64,000 nucleotides of DNA from Lewinellaceae bacterium (GCA_020636095.1 JACJYN010000009.1:1-64000), one strand, 5' to 3'. Positions 50,338-59,476 are shown, counted from the first letter of the stretch. Notes: a model not told the origin generated them from the letters alone. Made by a program: numbers and translations.

Positions 50338-52494
50338 ATGGACGAAATCCACGGTTATATAGAACGGATCACCTTTCAGAGTCCGGAAAATGGCTTTACA
50401 GTGGCTCGACTCAAGGAGCGCGGCAAGCGGGAGCTGACTGCCATTGTCGGCCCTATGCCCAGTGTGCAGGCTGGGGAAAGCGTTGTCTGCCGGGGCCGCT
50501 GGCGGGAAGACCCCAACTACGGCCTGCAATTCCAGGTGGAAAGCTATGAGGTGGAGGCCCCGCAATCCCTGCAGGGCATCAAAAAATACCTGGGGTCGGG
50601 CCTGGTTAAGGGTATCGGCCCGGTCTTTGCGGAGCGCATCGTGGAGTACCACCGTGAAAAAACGCTGGACATCATCGACGGCCAGCCGGATGCTCTACTG
50701 GACATCGACGGCATCGGCCCCAAACGGCTGGAGCGCATTAAGTCCTGCTGGAAGGAGCAAAAATCCATCCGCGAGCTGATGCTTTTTCTCCAGGGCTACG
50801 GCATCAGCCCCACCTATGCCCAAAAAGTCTTCAAAACCTATGGGGACGATAGCCGTCGCGTCATCGAAGAGAATCCCTATCAGTTAGCGCGTGATGTATG
50901 GGGCATTGGCTTCAAAACAGCCGACCAGACGGCCCGCAAGCTGGGCATCGATAGCCAATCCGATATTCGCATCGACGCCGGAGTGGAATACGTGTTATCC
51001 AGGCTGGCGAATGAAGGGCATACCTGCTATCCCCGGGAAGCATTCCTGGAGCGCGCGCGAGAACTGTTGGAGGTGGATTCCGAGCGCATCGAGGCTCGCC
51101 TGGAATTTATAGAGCAGGAAGCACGCATCGTTATTCAGCCGCTGGAATACCAGGGCGAAGTGGCGCCTTTCATCTGGTTGAAGGCCTTCTTCACTAGTGA
51201 ACAGGGTATCGCCCGCGAGCTGCGCCGCCTGCTGGATAACCCGCCTGCTGTCCTTTACTCACAGCCTGAACTGGGCCTGCAAGCCGCCGAGGCTCAGATG
51301 GGCATTCGCCTGGCGCCTAACCAACGAGAGGCGGTAACTTCCAGCCTGAAGGAAAAAATGCACATCATCACCGGTGGCCCCGGAACCGGGAAGAGCACCA
51401 TTATTAAAGCCATACTGAGTATAGCCGGCCCCGGGGGCGGGCGTATCCTGCTGGCGGCGCCCACCGGCCGCGCCGGCAAACGGATGGCGGAGATTACCGG
51501 GCGGGAGGCTTCCACCATCCATAGCCTGCTGGAGTATGACTTCAGCATCGGCGGCTTCCGCCGCAGCCGCGATAACCCGCTGGATTGCAACCTGCTCATC
51601 ATTGACGAAGCCAGTATGGTGGATACCATGCTGATGTACAGCTTGCTCAAAGCGGCGCCCTGCCATGCCCGCCTCCTGCTGGTGGGCGATGTAGACCAGT
51701 TGCCCAGCGTCGGCGCCGGAAGCGTTCTGCAGGACCTCATCAGGAGCGGCCGCCTGCCCGTCACTCGGTTAACCGACATTTTTCGGCAAGCCGCCCGGTC
51801 GAAAATCATTACCAACGCCCACCGCATCAATGCCGGGGAATTTCCGGATATCCGCGTCGATAAAACGGGAGACTTCTTCTTCATTGAAGAGAATGACCCC
51901 GAGCGCATCGCACAGGCCATCACCGGACTGGTGCAGCATCGACTGCCCAAAACCTACGGTTTCGACCCCCTGCGCGACATACAGGTGCTCAGCCCTATGA
52001 ACCGGGGCGTTATCGGCAACCGCAACCTCAACCACTTGCTGCAGCGCACGCTCAACCCCAGCAATGAACCGCTGGTCAAAATGGGCCGCACCTTTCACAC
52101 CAAAGACAAGGTGATGCAGGTGCAGAACAACTACGATAAAGAGGTGTTTAACGGCGATGTCGGCTATATTAAACGCATCGACCGCATCGAGCAGCAAGTT
52201 ATCGTCGAAATAGATGGGCGCCCCATTCCCTACGATTTTGCCGACCTCGACCAGTTGGTGTTGGCTTATTCGGTCTCCATTCACAAATATCAGGGTAGCG
52301 AGTGCCCCTGCGTGGTATTGCCCCTGCATACGACTCACTACATGATGCTGTTCCGCAACTTGCTCTATACCGGCATCACCCGTGGCAAACGCCTGGTCGT
52401 GGTTATTGGAAGCAAACAGGCACTGAGTATTGCGGTGCGGAATAAGCAGGCGGGGGAGAGGTTTACCGGGTTGAAGGAGGCGGTGGAGCCATAA
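50338..52494 (+). CDS. recD2: RecD2-type ATP-dependent DNA helicase
   Basis: The 718-residue protein is a 5'-3' superfamily 1B helicase of the stand-alone RecD2 group. An N-terminal OB-like region (GYIERITFQSPENGFTVARL) and tandem helix-hairpin-helix repeats (GIGPVFAERIVEYHR, DIDGIGPKRLERIKSCW, DVWGIGFKTADQTARKLGI) precede the motor: Walker A GGPGTGKSTIIKAIL, Walker B LLIIDEASMVDT, VGDVDQLPSVGAGSVLQD, and the C-terminal VSIHKYQGSECPCVVLPLHT with YTGITRGKRLVVVIG. RecD2 is thought to act in repair and replication-fork processing. All helicase motifs are intact. Confidence 0.93.
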   Translation: MDEIHGYIERITFQSPENGFTVARLKERGKRELTAIVGPMPSVQAGESVVCRGRWREDPNYGLQFQVESYEVEAPQSLQGIKKYLGSGLVKGIGPVFAERIVEYHREKTLDIIDGQPDALLDIDGIGPKRLERIKSCWKEQKSIRELMLFLQGYGISPTYAQKVFKTYGDDSRRVIEENPYQLARDVWGIGFKTADQTARKLGIDSQSDIRIDAGVEYVLSRLANEGHTCYPREAFLERARELLEVDSERIEARLEFIEQEARIVIQPLEYQGEVAPFIWLKAFFTSEQGIARELRRLLDNPPAVLYSQPELGLQAAEAQMGIRLAPNQREAVTSSLKEKMHIITGGPGTGKSTIIKAILSIAGPGGGRILLAAPTGRAGKRMAEITGREASTIHSLLEYDFSIGGFRRSRDNPLDCNLLIIDEASMVDTMLMYSLLKAAPCHARLLLVGDVDQLPSVGAGSVLQDLIRSGRLPVTRLTDIFRQAARSKIITNAHRINAGEFPDIRVDKTGDFFFIEENDPERIAQAITGLVQHRLPKTYGFDPLRDIQVLSPMNRGVIGNRNLNHLLQRTLNPSNEPLVKMGRTFHTKDKVMQVQNNYDKEVFNGDVGYIKRIDRIEQQVIVEIDGRPIPYDFADLDQLVLAYSVSIHKYQGSECPCVVLPLHTTHYMMLFRNLLYTGITRGKRLVVVIGSKQALSIAVRNKQAGERFTGLKEAVEP

Positions 52495-52541
52495 AGGGCG
52501 CCGGGCCGGCTCACCTGGCTTGCCGATTTCATTTAAATCCT

Positions 52542-52868
52542 GCGACTATTCAGCAGTTCGCTTTTAGCAGTTCGCTATTCGCTCTGCAATGCCCTTAAAA
52601 GCAGGAATCCAGGCTTGATGAACCAGTTCTTTGCTCTAAGAGCTTGTTGGGGAATTATCCTTCAGGCTGAAATTGTCCTTTTTATGATGATACTGCGTTA
52701 CAAAATGAGTCGCGTACCTATGGGTATGCTCCCCATTTCGCGCCTTGTCTCATCAAAAAAATGATCAATTTCATCACTAAAAACAATTCCCCAACAAGCT
52801 CTAAGCCCAGGTTTTGGGCAGGTTCTTGCGAACTGCGAATTGCGAACTGCGAATTGCTGAATAGTCAC
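52542..52868. mobile_element. Palindromic miniature element N4 (family N), interrupted by M3
   Basis: The ends are GCGACTATTCAGCAGTTCGC and GCGAATTGCTGAATAGTCAC, with an exact 8-bp duplication TAAATCCT at 52534-52541 and 52869-52876. Removing M3 and one TAA gives a 162-bp element in the opposite orientation to N2 and N3. It has four heptanucleotide units. The right duplication lies 14 bases before the next gene's ATG. Confidence 0.85.
52640..52801. mobile_element. Palindromic miniature element M3 (family M), nested in N4
   Basis: This 162-bp element has a perfect inverted repeat GAGCTTGTTGGGGAATT at its ends, flanked by TAA at 52637-52639 and 52802-52804. The uninterrupted site is preserved in N2 (GGCTTAAAGCAAAG on the other strand), showing that one TAA was duplicated on insertion. 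Confidence 0.88.
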
Positions 52869-52890
52869 TAAATCCTTATCTTAGTTTGTG

Positions 52891-53238
52891 ATGGATAAAA
52901 ATGTAAGACTCCACTTTATCTACTGCCACCGGAAGCCCGGACGCTCTTTCTTCTGGAAAGGCAGGCAATTTCCTGTTTGTGCACGATGTACGGGAATCCA
53001 TTTGGGCTATCTGAGTATGCCCCTGTTTTTGTTTGATTGGGCACAGCTGGGGTGGTGGTGGTCAGTAGCTCTGATATTGCCTACGTACATAGATGGAGCG
53101 GTGCAGGCCGTTTGGGGCTGGGAGAGCAACAACTGGCGGCGACTGGCCACCGGGATGATGGCCGGTGTGGGTACCATGTCGGTAATCGCTATCGTCGGTA
53201 AATCAATTGGAAGACTAATCCTTCAACTGATAAACTGA
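52891..53238 (+). CDS. DUF2085 membrane protein
   Basis: The 115-residue product shows the DUF2085 core: LHFIYCHRKPGRSFFWKGRQ and FPVCARCTGIHLGYLS, with the conserved C-x-R-C-T-G motif, then two or three hydrophobic segments and LPTYIDGAVQAVWGWESNNW. I use the ATG at 52891; a GTG at 52888 is one codon earlier. DUF2085 proteins are small metal-site-like membrane proteins of unknown role. A short gap of 7 bases separates it from the next gene, suggesting an operon. Confidence 0.8.
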   Translation: MDKNVRLHFIYCHRKPGRSFFWKGRQFPVCARCTGIHLGYLSMPLFLFDWAQLGWWWSVALILPTYIDGAVQAVWGWESNNWRRLATGMMAGVGTMSVIAIVGKSIGRLILQLIN

Positions 53239-53245
53239 AAACAAA

Positions 53246-53494
53246 ATGGCTAACGAAGACCAGATTCTGGATGCTCCGGAAGAACAAGAAGGCGGCCCCA
53301 GAGATGATGATAATCTCAATATGGGCTTGCAGGTACTATCTTTCTGTATTCCCCTGGCCGGGGCTATAATCTATTTTTCGACTGACCGGCAACGTTACCC
53401 ACACAAAGCCCAGCAGGCCTGCTACGCCGCGCTCTGGGGAATGGGAATCAGCCTGTTACTCAATATTCTGACGGTTTTGTTGGAAGGTATGTAA
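53246..53494 (+). CDS. Small two-helix membrane protein, 82 aa
   Basis: An acidic N-terminus (ILDAPEEQEGGPRDDDNL) is followed by two hydrophobic segments (MGLQVLSFCIPLAGAIIYFS and ACYAALWGMGISLLLNILTV) separated by DRQRYPHKAQQ. The pattern resembles short DUF4870-like proteins. It probably forms an operon with the DUF2085 gene, 7 bases upstream. Function unknown. Confidence 0.6.
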   Translation: MANEDQILDAPEEQEGGPRDDDNLNMGLQVLSFCIPLAGAIIYFSTDRQRYPHKAQQACYAALWGMGISLLLNILTVLLEGM

Positions 53495-53510
53495 CGCGAA
53501 ACCGCACTGA

Positions 53511-53565
53511 CAAATTTATTTGACGTCGGAGATGAGAGACACGCCTTCGAGCCCAAATAAATTTG
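53511..53565 (+). promoter_or_regulatory. Inverted repeat upstream of the large secreted protein
   Basis: CAAATTTATTTG (53511-53522) is exactly complementary to 53554-53565. Downstream, TATCTTTA at 53599-53606 is one base from the TAnnTTTG -7 box and 10 bases before the ATG at 53616, so this could be an operator. Confidence 0.4.
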
Positions 53566-53615
53566 GGTGGCCAAATTTGGGTGGCGGGGAGGGTGTATTA
53601 TCTTTACCATCAAAA

Positions 53616-56600
53616 ATGAAACCCTGCCTCTACCTCCTTTTTTCGCTCTTCACTGCCAGCCTGGCCACTGCCCAGCATACCCAGTACTTCAAAACCATTC
53701 CGCCGCTCACAGCGGATGTGCCGGCCTGGGCACAGCTCATGTACGCAGACAACCCCAATGTCCGCCTGCTGGATAGCGCCTATCAAGCCTACTACCGCGC
53801 GCACCCTTTCGAAAAGAACGAACACACCCAAAACTACAAACACTGGCGGCGGCAGGTGGAGCCCTTTCTCGATGCAGAAGGATACGTCCAATGGCCCAGC
53901 CCCCAGGAACGGAGGCAGGATGAGCAGCGCTACCGCCGATTGCTGGAGCAGCGCCCGGCGCTGCGGCAAAGCGGCCCCTGGGAAAACCTCGGGCCCCTGG
54001 AAACCTTTAACCAGGGGGATGGCCAGTTTGAGGTTTCCTGGCAGGTGAATGTGTATACGGCCGATCAGGCAGATACGGACCCGAATGTACTGTACTGTGG
54101 CACCGAGAGTGGTGGGGTATTTAAAAGCACCGACGGCGGGCAGCATTGGAGCCACGCTTCCGCCCATACCATGATGAACAATGTGCGCATCGTGCGCATC
54201 AGCCCCAATAATGCGGAAGTGGTGTACGCCGGTGATGGCGGCGGCGTATTTCGTACTGCCGATGGTGGCGCCAACTGGCAGATAATCCTGGATGCTGCCG
54301 ATCTTGGCCTTAGCGGGTTGGGCATCAACGCCATTGCGGTTAGCCCGGCGGATGAGGCGCGCATTATCGCAGCCGGACAGCAGGGGCTGTGGTATACCGA
54401 AGATGGCGGGCAGAACTGGTCGCAGCAGTTTGCCAATCCGGTTTACGATATCGAGTTCAAACCCGGTGAGCCGGCAACACTCTATCTGGTACGGGGCAAT
54501 ACAGCGGATAAGCGCTGCGAGTTTTTAAAGTCAACAGACGGAGGGCTGAGCTGGCAAATTAAGGAGGAGGGCTGGTACCTCCCTCCGAATCCAGGCTATG
54601 GCGGTTTGTCAGACGGCGGCGCCAAAATTGCCGTTTCGGCCCTCAACCCCAACCTGGTGCTCGCCGGCCTGATCGGCAACTCCAAGCCAGGCGACGACGG
54701 TTACCTCGGCCTGTGGCGAAGCCTGGACGGCGGGGAAAGCTGGACACTGCTCGGCCCTCACGTCGGCGGCCCCTACGAGTACAGCGGCGGCCCTTCCTCC
54801 CATAAGAATGTGATGAAGAACGAAGGTGGGGGCGGCCCCTATCAGGGGTTCTACGATTACGTGCTGGCCATCTCGCCCTTCGAAATAAACACCGTTTACA
54901 TAGGTGGGGTCAGCCTGTACAAGTCTACCAATGGCGGTGCTGCTTTCAACGTGATCGGCGGTTACCAGGGCAATACCTGGATCCATCCCGATATGCAGGA
55001 ACTCACAACCGGGCCGGATGGCATCTGGCTGGCCACCGACGGCGGACTGGACTTTACCGCCGATGAGTTTGCCTCCGTCGAATCCCGGAAGCGGGGCATT
55101 ACGGCTTCCGAATTCTGGGGCTTCGGCAGTGCCTGGAATGAAGACCTGATCGTCGGCGGCCGTTACCACAATGGCAATACGGCCATCCGCCCTGCCTTCG
55201 GGGATGGACAGGCGCTGCGCCTGGGCGGCGCCGAAGCGCCAACCGGATACATCAACCCGGGGGGTAGGGGAGTGGCTTATTTTTCAGATATTAACTCACA
55301 GCTCATCCCACAGAATCTTTCGGAAGCGGCGCTGGGGTTGCCTCAACTGCAACTCTACCCTTCGGAATCCTACTTTGCCGCCCACTCCAGTGAGCTGGAG
55401 TTCGCGCCTCATTGCTACAACCATATCTTCATCGGGCGGGATCATGAGCTGTGGAAGTCGGAAAATGGCGGGCAGTCTTTCGAGTTGTTGACCGCCTTCG
55501 GCGCCGATCCGGGCCGGCCGCTGATGCATTTTGAAATCTCCCGCAGCGATCCGCAGGTGATGTATGTCTATCAACGCACCTCCTTCTACGGGGCGGTTTT
55601 ATATAGAACCGAAGATGGGGGGCAGAACTGGCAGCAACGAGCTTTCCCTTCAGGAGTAGGCTCTCAGCGGGCGGGCGTTATGGCCCTCAACCCCGAGGAC
55701 GAGAACGAACTATGGGTGGCTTTCGCTCATCAGAATAACGATGGCGCCAAGGTATTCCGCACCCTGGACGGCGGCCAGAGCTGGGGCAACCAGGCCACAG
55801 CTACCCTCGATGGCCATCGGGTGCAGGCTATCTTTTACCAGGGTGGAACAGATGGAGCTGTTTATCTGGGGACAGACAAAGCCGTTTTCTACCGCGATAA
55901 CAGCACAGACGACTGGCAACTGTACAATGAAGGGTTGCCGCTGGCTACTCAAGCCAATATTTTCCGCCCTTATTACCGCGAAGGCAAGCTGAGAATGGGC
56001 ACCTACAGCAATGGCGCCTGGCAGGCTCCCTTTGCTACCCCATCCCGCCCGCTTGCTCAGCCTACTGTGGACAAGCTGGCCTCCGGCTGCTTGCGCGACA
56101 CCTTTTACTTCGACGATTATTCCATCCTGAACCACGAGGGCGCCAGCTGGCTATGGAGTTTTCAGCCCGCCCCCGATTATGTGAGCGCTGATAACGTGCG
56201 CAACCCCAAAGTGGTATTTGGATCGGAAGGGCCGTATACCGTTACCCTTACCATCACGGATGTGCTGGGGCAAAGCAGCAGCAAAACCATTCCCAATATG
56301 ATTGCGGTAAGCGCCTGCCAGGTGGATACCATTCCAGGGCTAGCTCTTAACCTGCAAAGCATAGGCGACTATGCCACCATAGATGGCCTGCCTTTGAACG
56401 GCAACGAACTGACCATCACGGCCTGGGTGCGGCCGGACGGTATACAGCCTGAATACACCGGGATAGTGATGAGCAGCGGCGGCCCGGCGGCGGGTTTCAA
56501 CTTTCGGCCCAATATGGAACTGGGCTACCACTGGCCCGATGGCGCCTGGTGGTGGAGCAGCGGCCTGATCGTACCCGCCGATGAATGGTCATACGTGGCT

Positions 56601-57680
56601 ATGGTAGTGCGCCCGGAGGGCATAACACTCTACCTCAACGGCCAAAGCGCAACCCATACCTTCAATGTGCCGGAAGTGGACTTCCGGGAGGTTGCCACCC
56701 TGCTGGGCCGTTACCGCGACTGGGACAGCCGCAACTACAAAGGGCGGATCGATGAGGTGCGTATTTTCGGACGGGCATTGACTGCGGAGGAGGTCCGCTT
56801 GCGGCGCCACCTTACCAGCCAGCCGGAAGAAGAACCGGGCCTGTTGGCCTACTATCAATTCAATGAGAATCAAGGACTGGCTCTCAATAAGCTGGAGGGG
56901 CAGCATGCCTTGTTGGCGGGTTTTGCCGGGCGCACGCTTTCAACGGCCCCGGTGGGCAGTGGCGTCAGCGCAATACAGCTGGTGGAAACGCCGGGTGCTT
57001 ACGCCTTTGGCGATACGGGCCTGAGCCTGTCCTTTGCTTCCAGTGCTACCGTTCCCGATGGGCCGGTAGTGGTGAGCCGCCTCCATGTGGCTCCGGACGT
57101 ACGCCCCGGCGAAGAAGCGTTGCCGGCTTCCGGTTACTGGATTATCAATAGCTATGGTTCGAATGCCAGCTGGGGGCCGCTCCAGGGGCTGTCTTTGGGA
57201 GGCCTTCCTATTCCGGGGGCGGCAGCGGATCAGCCCGGTATCTTCAGCCTGTACCATCGTGACGAAAATGCGGAGGGTAACAGTTGGAGCGCCCCTCTTT
57301 CCCAGGCGGTGCAGGCGCTGCCCGGTGCAACGGATGGCATCCTGGCTTTCGGGCCGGATAACGGTTTGCCAGGTTCCGGCCAGCTCATTCTTCAACAAGG
57401 CGAGCTGGTTGAGGTACAAAGCGCCTCGCTACCCCAGCCGTTTGTGCTGTATCCTAACCCATTGCGCAGCGGGCAGCCCCTGCATTTGGCTACCCGGCTA
57501 CCCGGCTATTACACCGTCGAACTGATCGACGCCACGGGCAAAGTGGCCTGGGAAGGGCGCAGACGGGGGCATTCAGTGCTGGAAGATCTGAGCCTGCCCG
57601 CCGGCGCCTATGTTTACCGTATCATTTCAGAGGCATATAGGGTTACCGGCCGCTTGCTGGTGGTGAGGGGAAAGGATTGA
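53616..57680 (+). CDS. Large T9SS-secreted multidomain protein (sortilin-like propeller, PKD, LamG)
   Basis: The product has 1354 residues from the ATG at 53616, which gives a signal peptide directly (MKPCLYLLFSLFTASLATAQ); the longer ORF from 53520 is not preferred. The body is a long VPS10/sortilin-type propeller with recurring FKSTDGGQHWSH, FRTADGGANWQI, YRTEDGGQNWQQ and FRTLDGGQSWGN motifs. A PKD-like domain (WLWSFQPAPDYVSADNVRNP, PYTVTLTITDVLGQSSSKTI) and a LamG/laminin-type domain (LTITAWVRPDG ... KGRIDEVRIFGRALTAEEV) follow. The C-terminus is a T9SS sorting domain (FVLYPNPLRSGQPLHL, LPAGAYVYRIISEAYRVTGR). It is a cell-surface or secreted protein, perhaps binding polymers; no catalytic site is visible. 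Confidence 0.88.
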   Translation: MKPCLYLLFSLFTASLATAQHTQYFKTIPPLTADVPAWAQLMYADNPNVRLLDSAYQAYYRAHPFEKNEHTQNYKHWRRQVEPFLDAEGYVQWPSPQERRQDEQRYRRLLEQRPALRQSGPWENLGPLETFNQGDGQFEVSWQVNVYTADQADTDPNVLYCGTESGGVFKSTDGGQHWSHASAHTMMNNVRIVRISPNNAEVVYAGDGGGVFRTADGGANWQIILDAADLGLSGLGINAIAVSPADEARIIAAGQQGLWYTEDGGQNWSQQFANPVYDIEFKPGEPATLYLVRGNTADKRCEFLKSTDGGLSWQIKEEGWYLPPNPGYGGLSDGGAKIAVSALNPNLVLAGLIGNSKPGDDGYLGLWRSLDGGESWTLLGPHVGGPYEYSGGPSSHKNVMKNEGGGGPYQGFYDYVLAISPFEINTVYIGGVSLYKSTNGGAAFNVIGGYQGNTWIHPDMQELTTGPDGIWLATDGGLDFTADEFASVESRKRGITASEFWGFGSAWNEDLIVGGRYHNGNTAIRPAFGDGQALRLGGAEAPTGYINPGGRGVAYFSDINSQLIPQNLSEAALGLPQLQLYPSESYFAAHSSELEFAPHCYNHIFIGRDHELWKSENGGQSFELLTAFGADPGRPLMHFEISRSDPQVMYVYQRTSFYGAVLYRTEDGGQNWQQRAFPSGVGSQRAGVMALNPEDENELWVAFAHQNNDGAKVFRTLDGGQSWGNQATATLDGHRVQAIFYQGGTDGAVYLGTDKAVFYRDNSTDDWQLYNEGLPLATQANIFRPYYREGKLRMGTYSNGAWQAPFATPSRPLAQPTVDKLASGCLRDTFYFDDYSILNHEGASWLWSFQPAPDYVSADNVRNPKVVFGSEGPYTVTLTITDVLGQSSSKTIPNMIAVSACQVDTIPGLALNLQSIGDYATIDGLPLNGNELTITAWVRPDGIQPEYTGIVMSSGGPAAGFNFRPNMELGYHWPDGAWWWSSGLIVPADEWSYVAMVVRPEGITLYLNGQSATHTFNVPEVDFREVATLLGRYRDWDSRNYKGRIDEVRIFGRALTAEEVRLRRHLTSQPEEEPGLLAYYQFNENQGLALNKLEGQHALLAGFAGRTLSTAPVGSGVSAIQLVETPGAYAFGDTGLSLSFASSATVPDGPVVVSRLHVAPDVRPGEEALPASGYWIINSYGSNASWGPLQGLSLGGLPIPGAAADQPGIFSLYHRDENAEGNSWSAPLSQAVQALPGATDGILAFGPDNGLPGSGQLILQQGELVEVQSASLPQPFVLYPNPLRSGQPLHLATRLPGYYTVELIDATGKVAWEGRRRGHSVLEDLSLPAGAYVYRIISEAYRVTGRLLVVRGKD

Positions 57681-57816
57681 TAATACCTTCCAAATGTTGG
57701 CCATATTTGATGGTGGGCAATTAATACAAGGGTGAGGATTAGCCCCATAATATAGAACAAATCGTAAGTTTGACAGGAAGTCCTCAACTTCAGTATTCGT
57801 CCGTCCAGAACATATC

Positions 57817-59049
57817 TTAATGATTATGTATAACAGCGGATAAACCCCAGTCGGAGTCATTTTGCAGTTTTTCGAATACCAGAACCAGGCTCTTGTCTGA
57901 TTTACAGAATTCCACGAAGATGCAATCCGGAAACCTTTGGGCAATCTGAGCAGCCGAAAGGCCGGATTTGCCGGGAAAGTGTAGTTCATTGTAGTGCTGT
58001 TCGGCATTATTGCTGAAGTCCTCGTCGAAAATGTAGTTGTCGTAGTAAGTCTGGAAGTCGATTTCCAGCGGAATGCCTTCGACACCTCCCCAGTGATAGG
58101 CCTCAGAGTCGGAGATGGCATTTTTTATCTTGGCAGTGGAAAAGATTTTTCCAGGGGTTTTAAATCCGAAAGGTAAAAAATGGACCCCTTTTTCCGGATG
58201 GATGTACTTCAGGGCAAGCCGGTCAAAATTTTTCTTTTTCAGGTAGATGATGGAGTATTCATCCCTGGGCGCAATTTGTGCTTTGGCCATTTCGGGAGAA
58301 AGGAGCTGGGGAGCAACCATGATTTCCTCTGCCAGCCCTTTTGCGGCCAGGCTATCTGGTTTACTGGTACGGATAGCTGGCTTTTTCGGCTGTTTATTTT
58401 TCGCCGGAGCTTTTGCCTCATCCACTTGAACTGGAACACTGGCCTTTTCCCTGAGCGGGCCTTCGCTGAAAGCATCTTCTCGGCCGTTTTCTGAATCCTC
58501 AGCTTTGGTTGGAATTCCGGCCTCCTCCTTTTGCGATCCTGTATTGGCATTGTCAGTTGGCCGGGGCCTGGCGCTGGTAGTTATGGAGGTAGTATTAAAC
58601 GCTTCCTCAACCTGGCCCGCACCGGCGGTATGATCCGGCTCTTTGGCCAGTAATGCCAAACACAAGGCCAGCGTGAGCAATATGCCTACCCCCAGCCCTG
58701 AGTACCAGAAGACGTTAGATTTTGACTGCCGCCGTTGGTGTTCAATCAGGTCTTCCTGGGCGGAAAGGAGTTTGATTTGTTGCTCATTGAGTAAAAACAT
58801 CTGGGAATAGCCGGCTTGGTTTCCCTCTTGGATGGTTTTCTGTAAACCAATTAGTTTGTGCAATAGTTTTTTTTCCTGGACCGGAAGTTCGCTTTCTTCC
58901 CGCGATAGCGGGCCTGCCGTTTCATTGCGCTTTTGAATCGACTGGATCAACTCCTCGACGGAAGTGTTCAGGCGTTTCAGGCCCTGGTCCAATTCCTTTA
59001 GGTCGGTGTTCAATTGTTCCAGTAGGTTAGAGTAGTGTTTCTCATGCAT
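57817..59049 (-). CDS. Coiled-coil, single-pass membrane protein of unknown family
   Basis: The 410-residue protein has an N-terminal coiled coil (LLEQLNTDLKELDQGLKRLN, LLHKLIGLQKTIQEGNQAGY) of about 105 residues, then one membrane helix (VFWYSGLGVGILLTLALCLA, about 113-134) without a cleavable signal. A long polar low-complexity linker (about 140-240) follows, with a C-terminal globular domain of about 160 residues (YSIIYLKKKNFDRLALKYIH, FKTPGKIFSTAKIKNAISDS, FPDCIFVEFCKSDKSLVLVF). I do not recognise the C-terminal domain. It is convergent with the large secreted protein and may span the inner membrane with the last domain in the periplasm. Confidence 0.65.
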   Translation of the reverse strand: MHEKHYSNLLEQLNTDLKELDQGLKRLNTSVEELIQSIQKRNETAGPLSREESELPVQEKKLLHKLIGLQKTIQEGNQAGYSQMFLLNEQQIKLLSAQEDLIEHQRRQSKSNVFWYSGLGVGILLTLALCLALLAKEPDHTAGAGQVEEAFNTTSITTSARPRPTDNANTGSQKEEAGIPTKAEDSENGREDAFSEGPLREKASVPVQVDEAKAPAKNKQPKKPAIRTSKPDSLAAKGLAEEIMVAPQLLSPEMAKAQIAPRDEYSIIYLKKKNFDRLALKYIHPEKGVHFLPFGFKTPGKIFSTAKIKNAISDSEAYHWGGVEGIPLEIDFQTYYDNYIFDEDFSNNAEQHYNELHFPGKSGLSAAQIAQRFPDCIFVEFCKSDKSLVLVFEKLQNDSDWGLSAVIHNH

Positions 59050-59382
59050 GTTACCCAGGTGTTTGTTTCAGTTTTTCCCTATCACCTAATTTCTATCTCT
59101 GGGCCCGGTTTTGACGGTCAGCAATGCGTATTTATCTGGAAAAAACTTGTCGGGTTATACCATTTATCGACTCTGAAATGTCAGTGGGGGGCTAAAAAGT
59201 GGAGGGTAATAGCTTACTTAGCGTTTGGACAGGATGGGATAGCGTTTCCTATTCGGTATCCCGGCAATCTTGCTTTGGCCATGACCGTTTTACGGCATCA
59301 AGGCATTTTTGTTGCATCTAGCGGTAGGGTTTTTTTGACCTCTTGACAGTTGGTGGATAGTTCAAACCTCTGTGCCTTTTGA
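59050..59382. other. Intergenic region, nothing recognised
   Basis: There are about 330 bases upstream of the coiled-coil gene with only a short, unconvincing ORF. I see no repeat, RNA or promoter that can be supported. Confidence 0.5.
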
Positions 59383-59476
59383 GGGTATCCGTCTAATGTT
59401 GGGCAGAGGTTGCCAGGGTTGTGTGCGCCTGCTGGCGAGCAGGTTGTAAGAGGCTGTCCAACTTCAGAATGGTAGC
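59383..59476 (+). repeat. Dispersed repeat F, copy 2
   Basis: It begins GGGTATCCGTCTAATGTTGG and ends CAGAATGGTAGC, matching F copies 1 and 3. It has an internal GCCTGCTGGCGAGCAGG hairpin and the shared GGCTGTCCAA block. Confidence 0.65.

Noticed and set aside
52501..52541. Terminator directly after recD2
   Set aside because: GCCGGGCCGGC-like sequence is present but has no T run, and the N4 element follows immediately.
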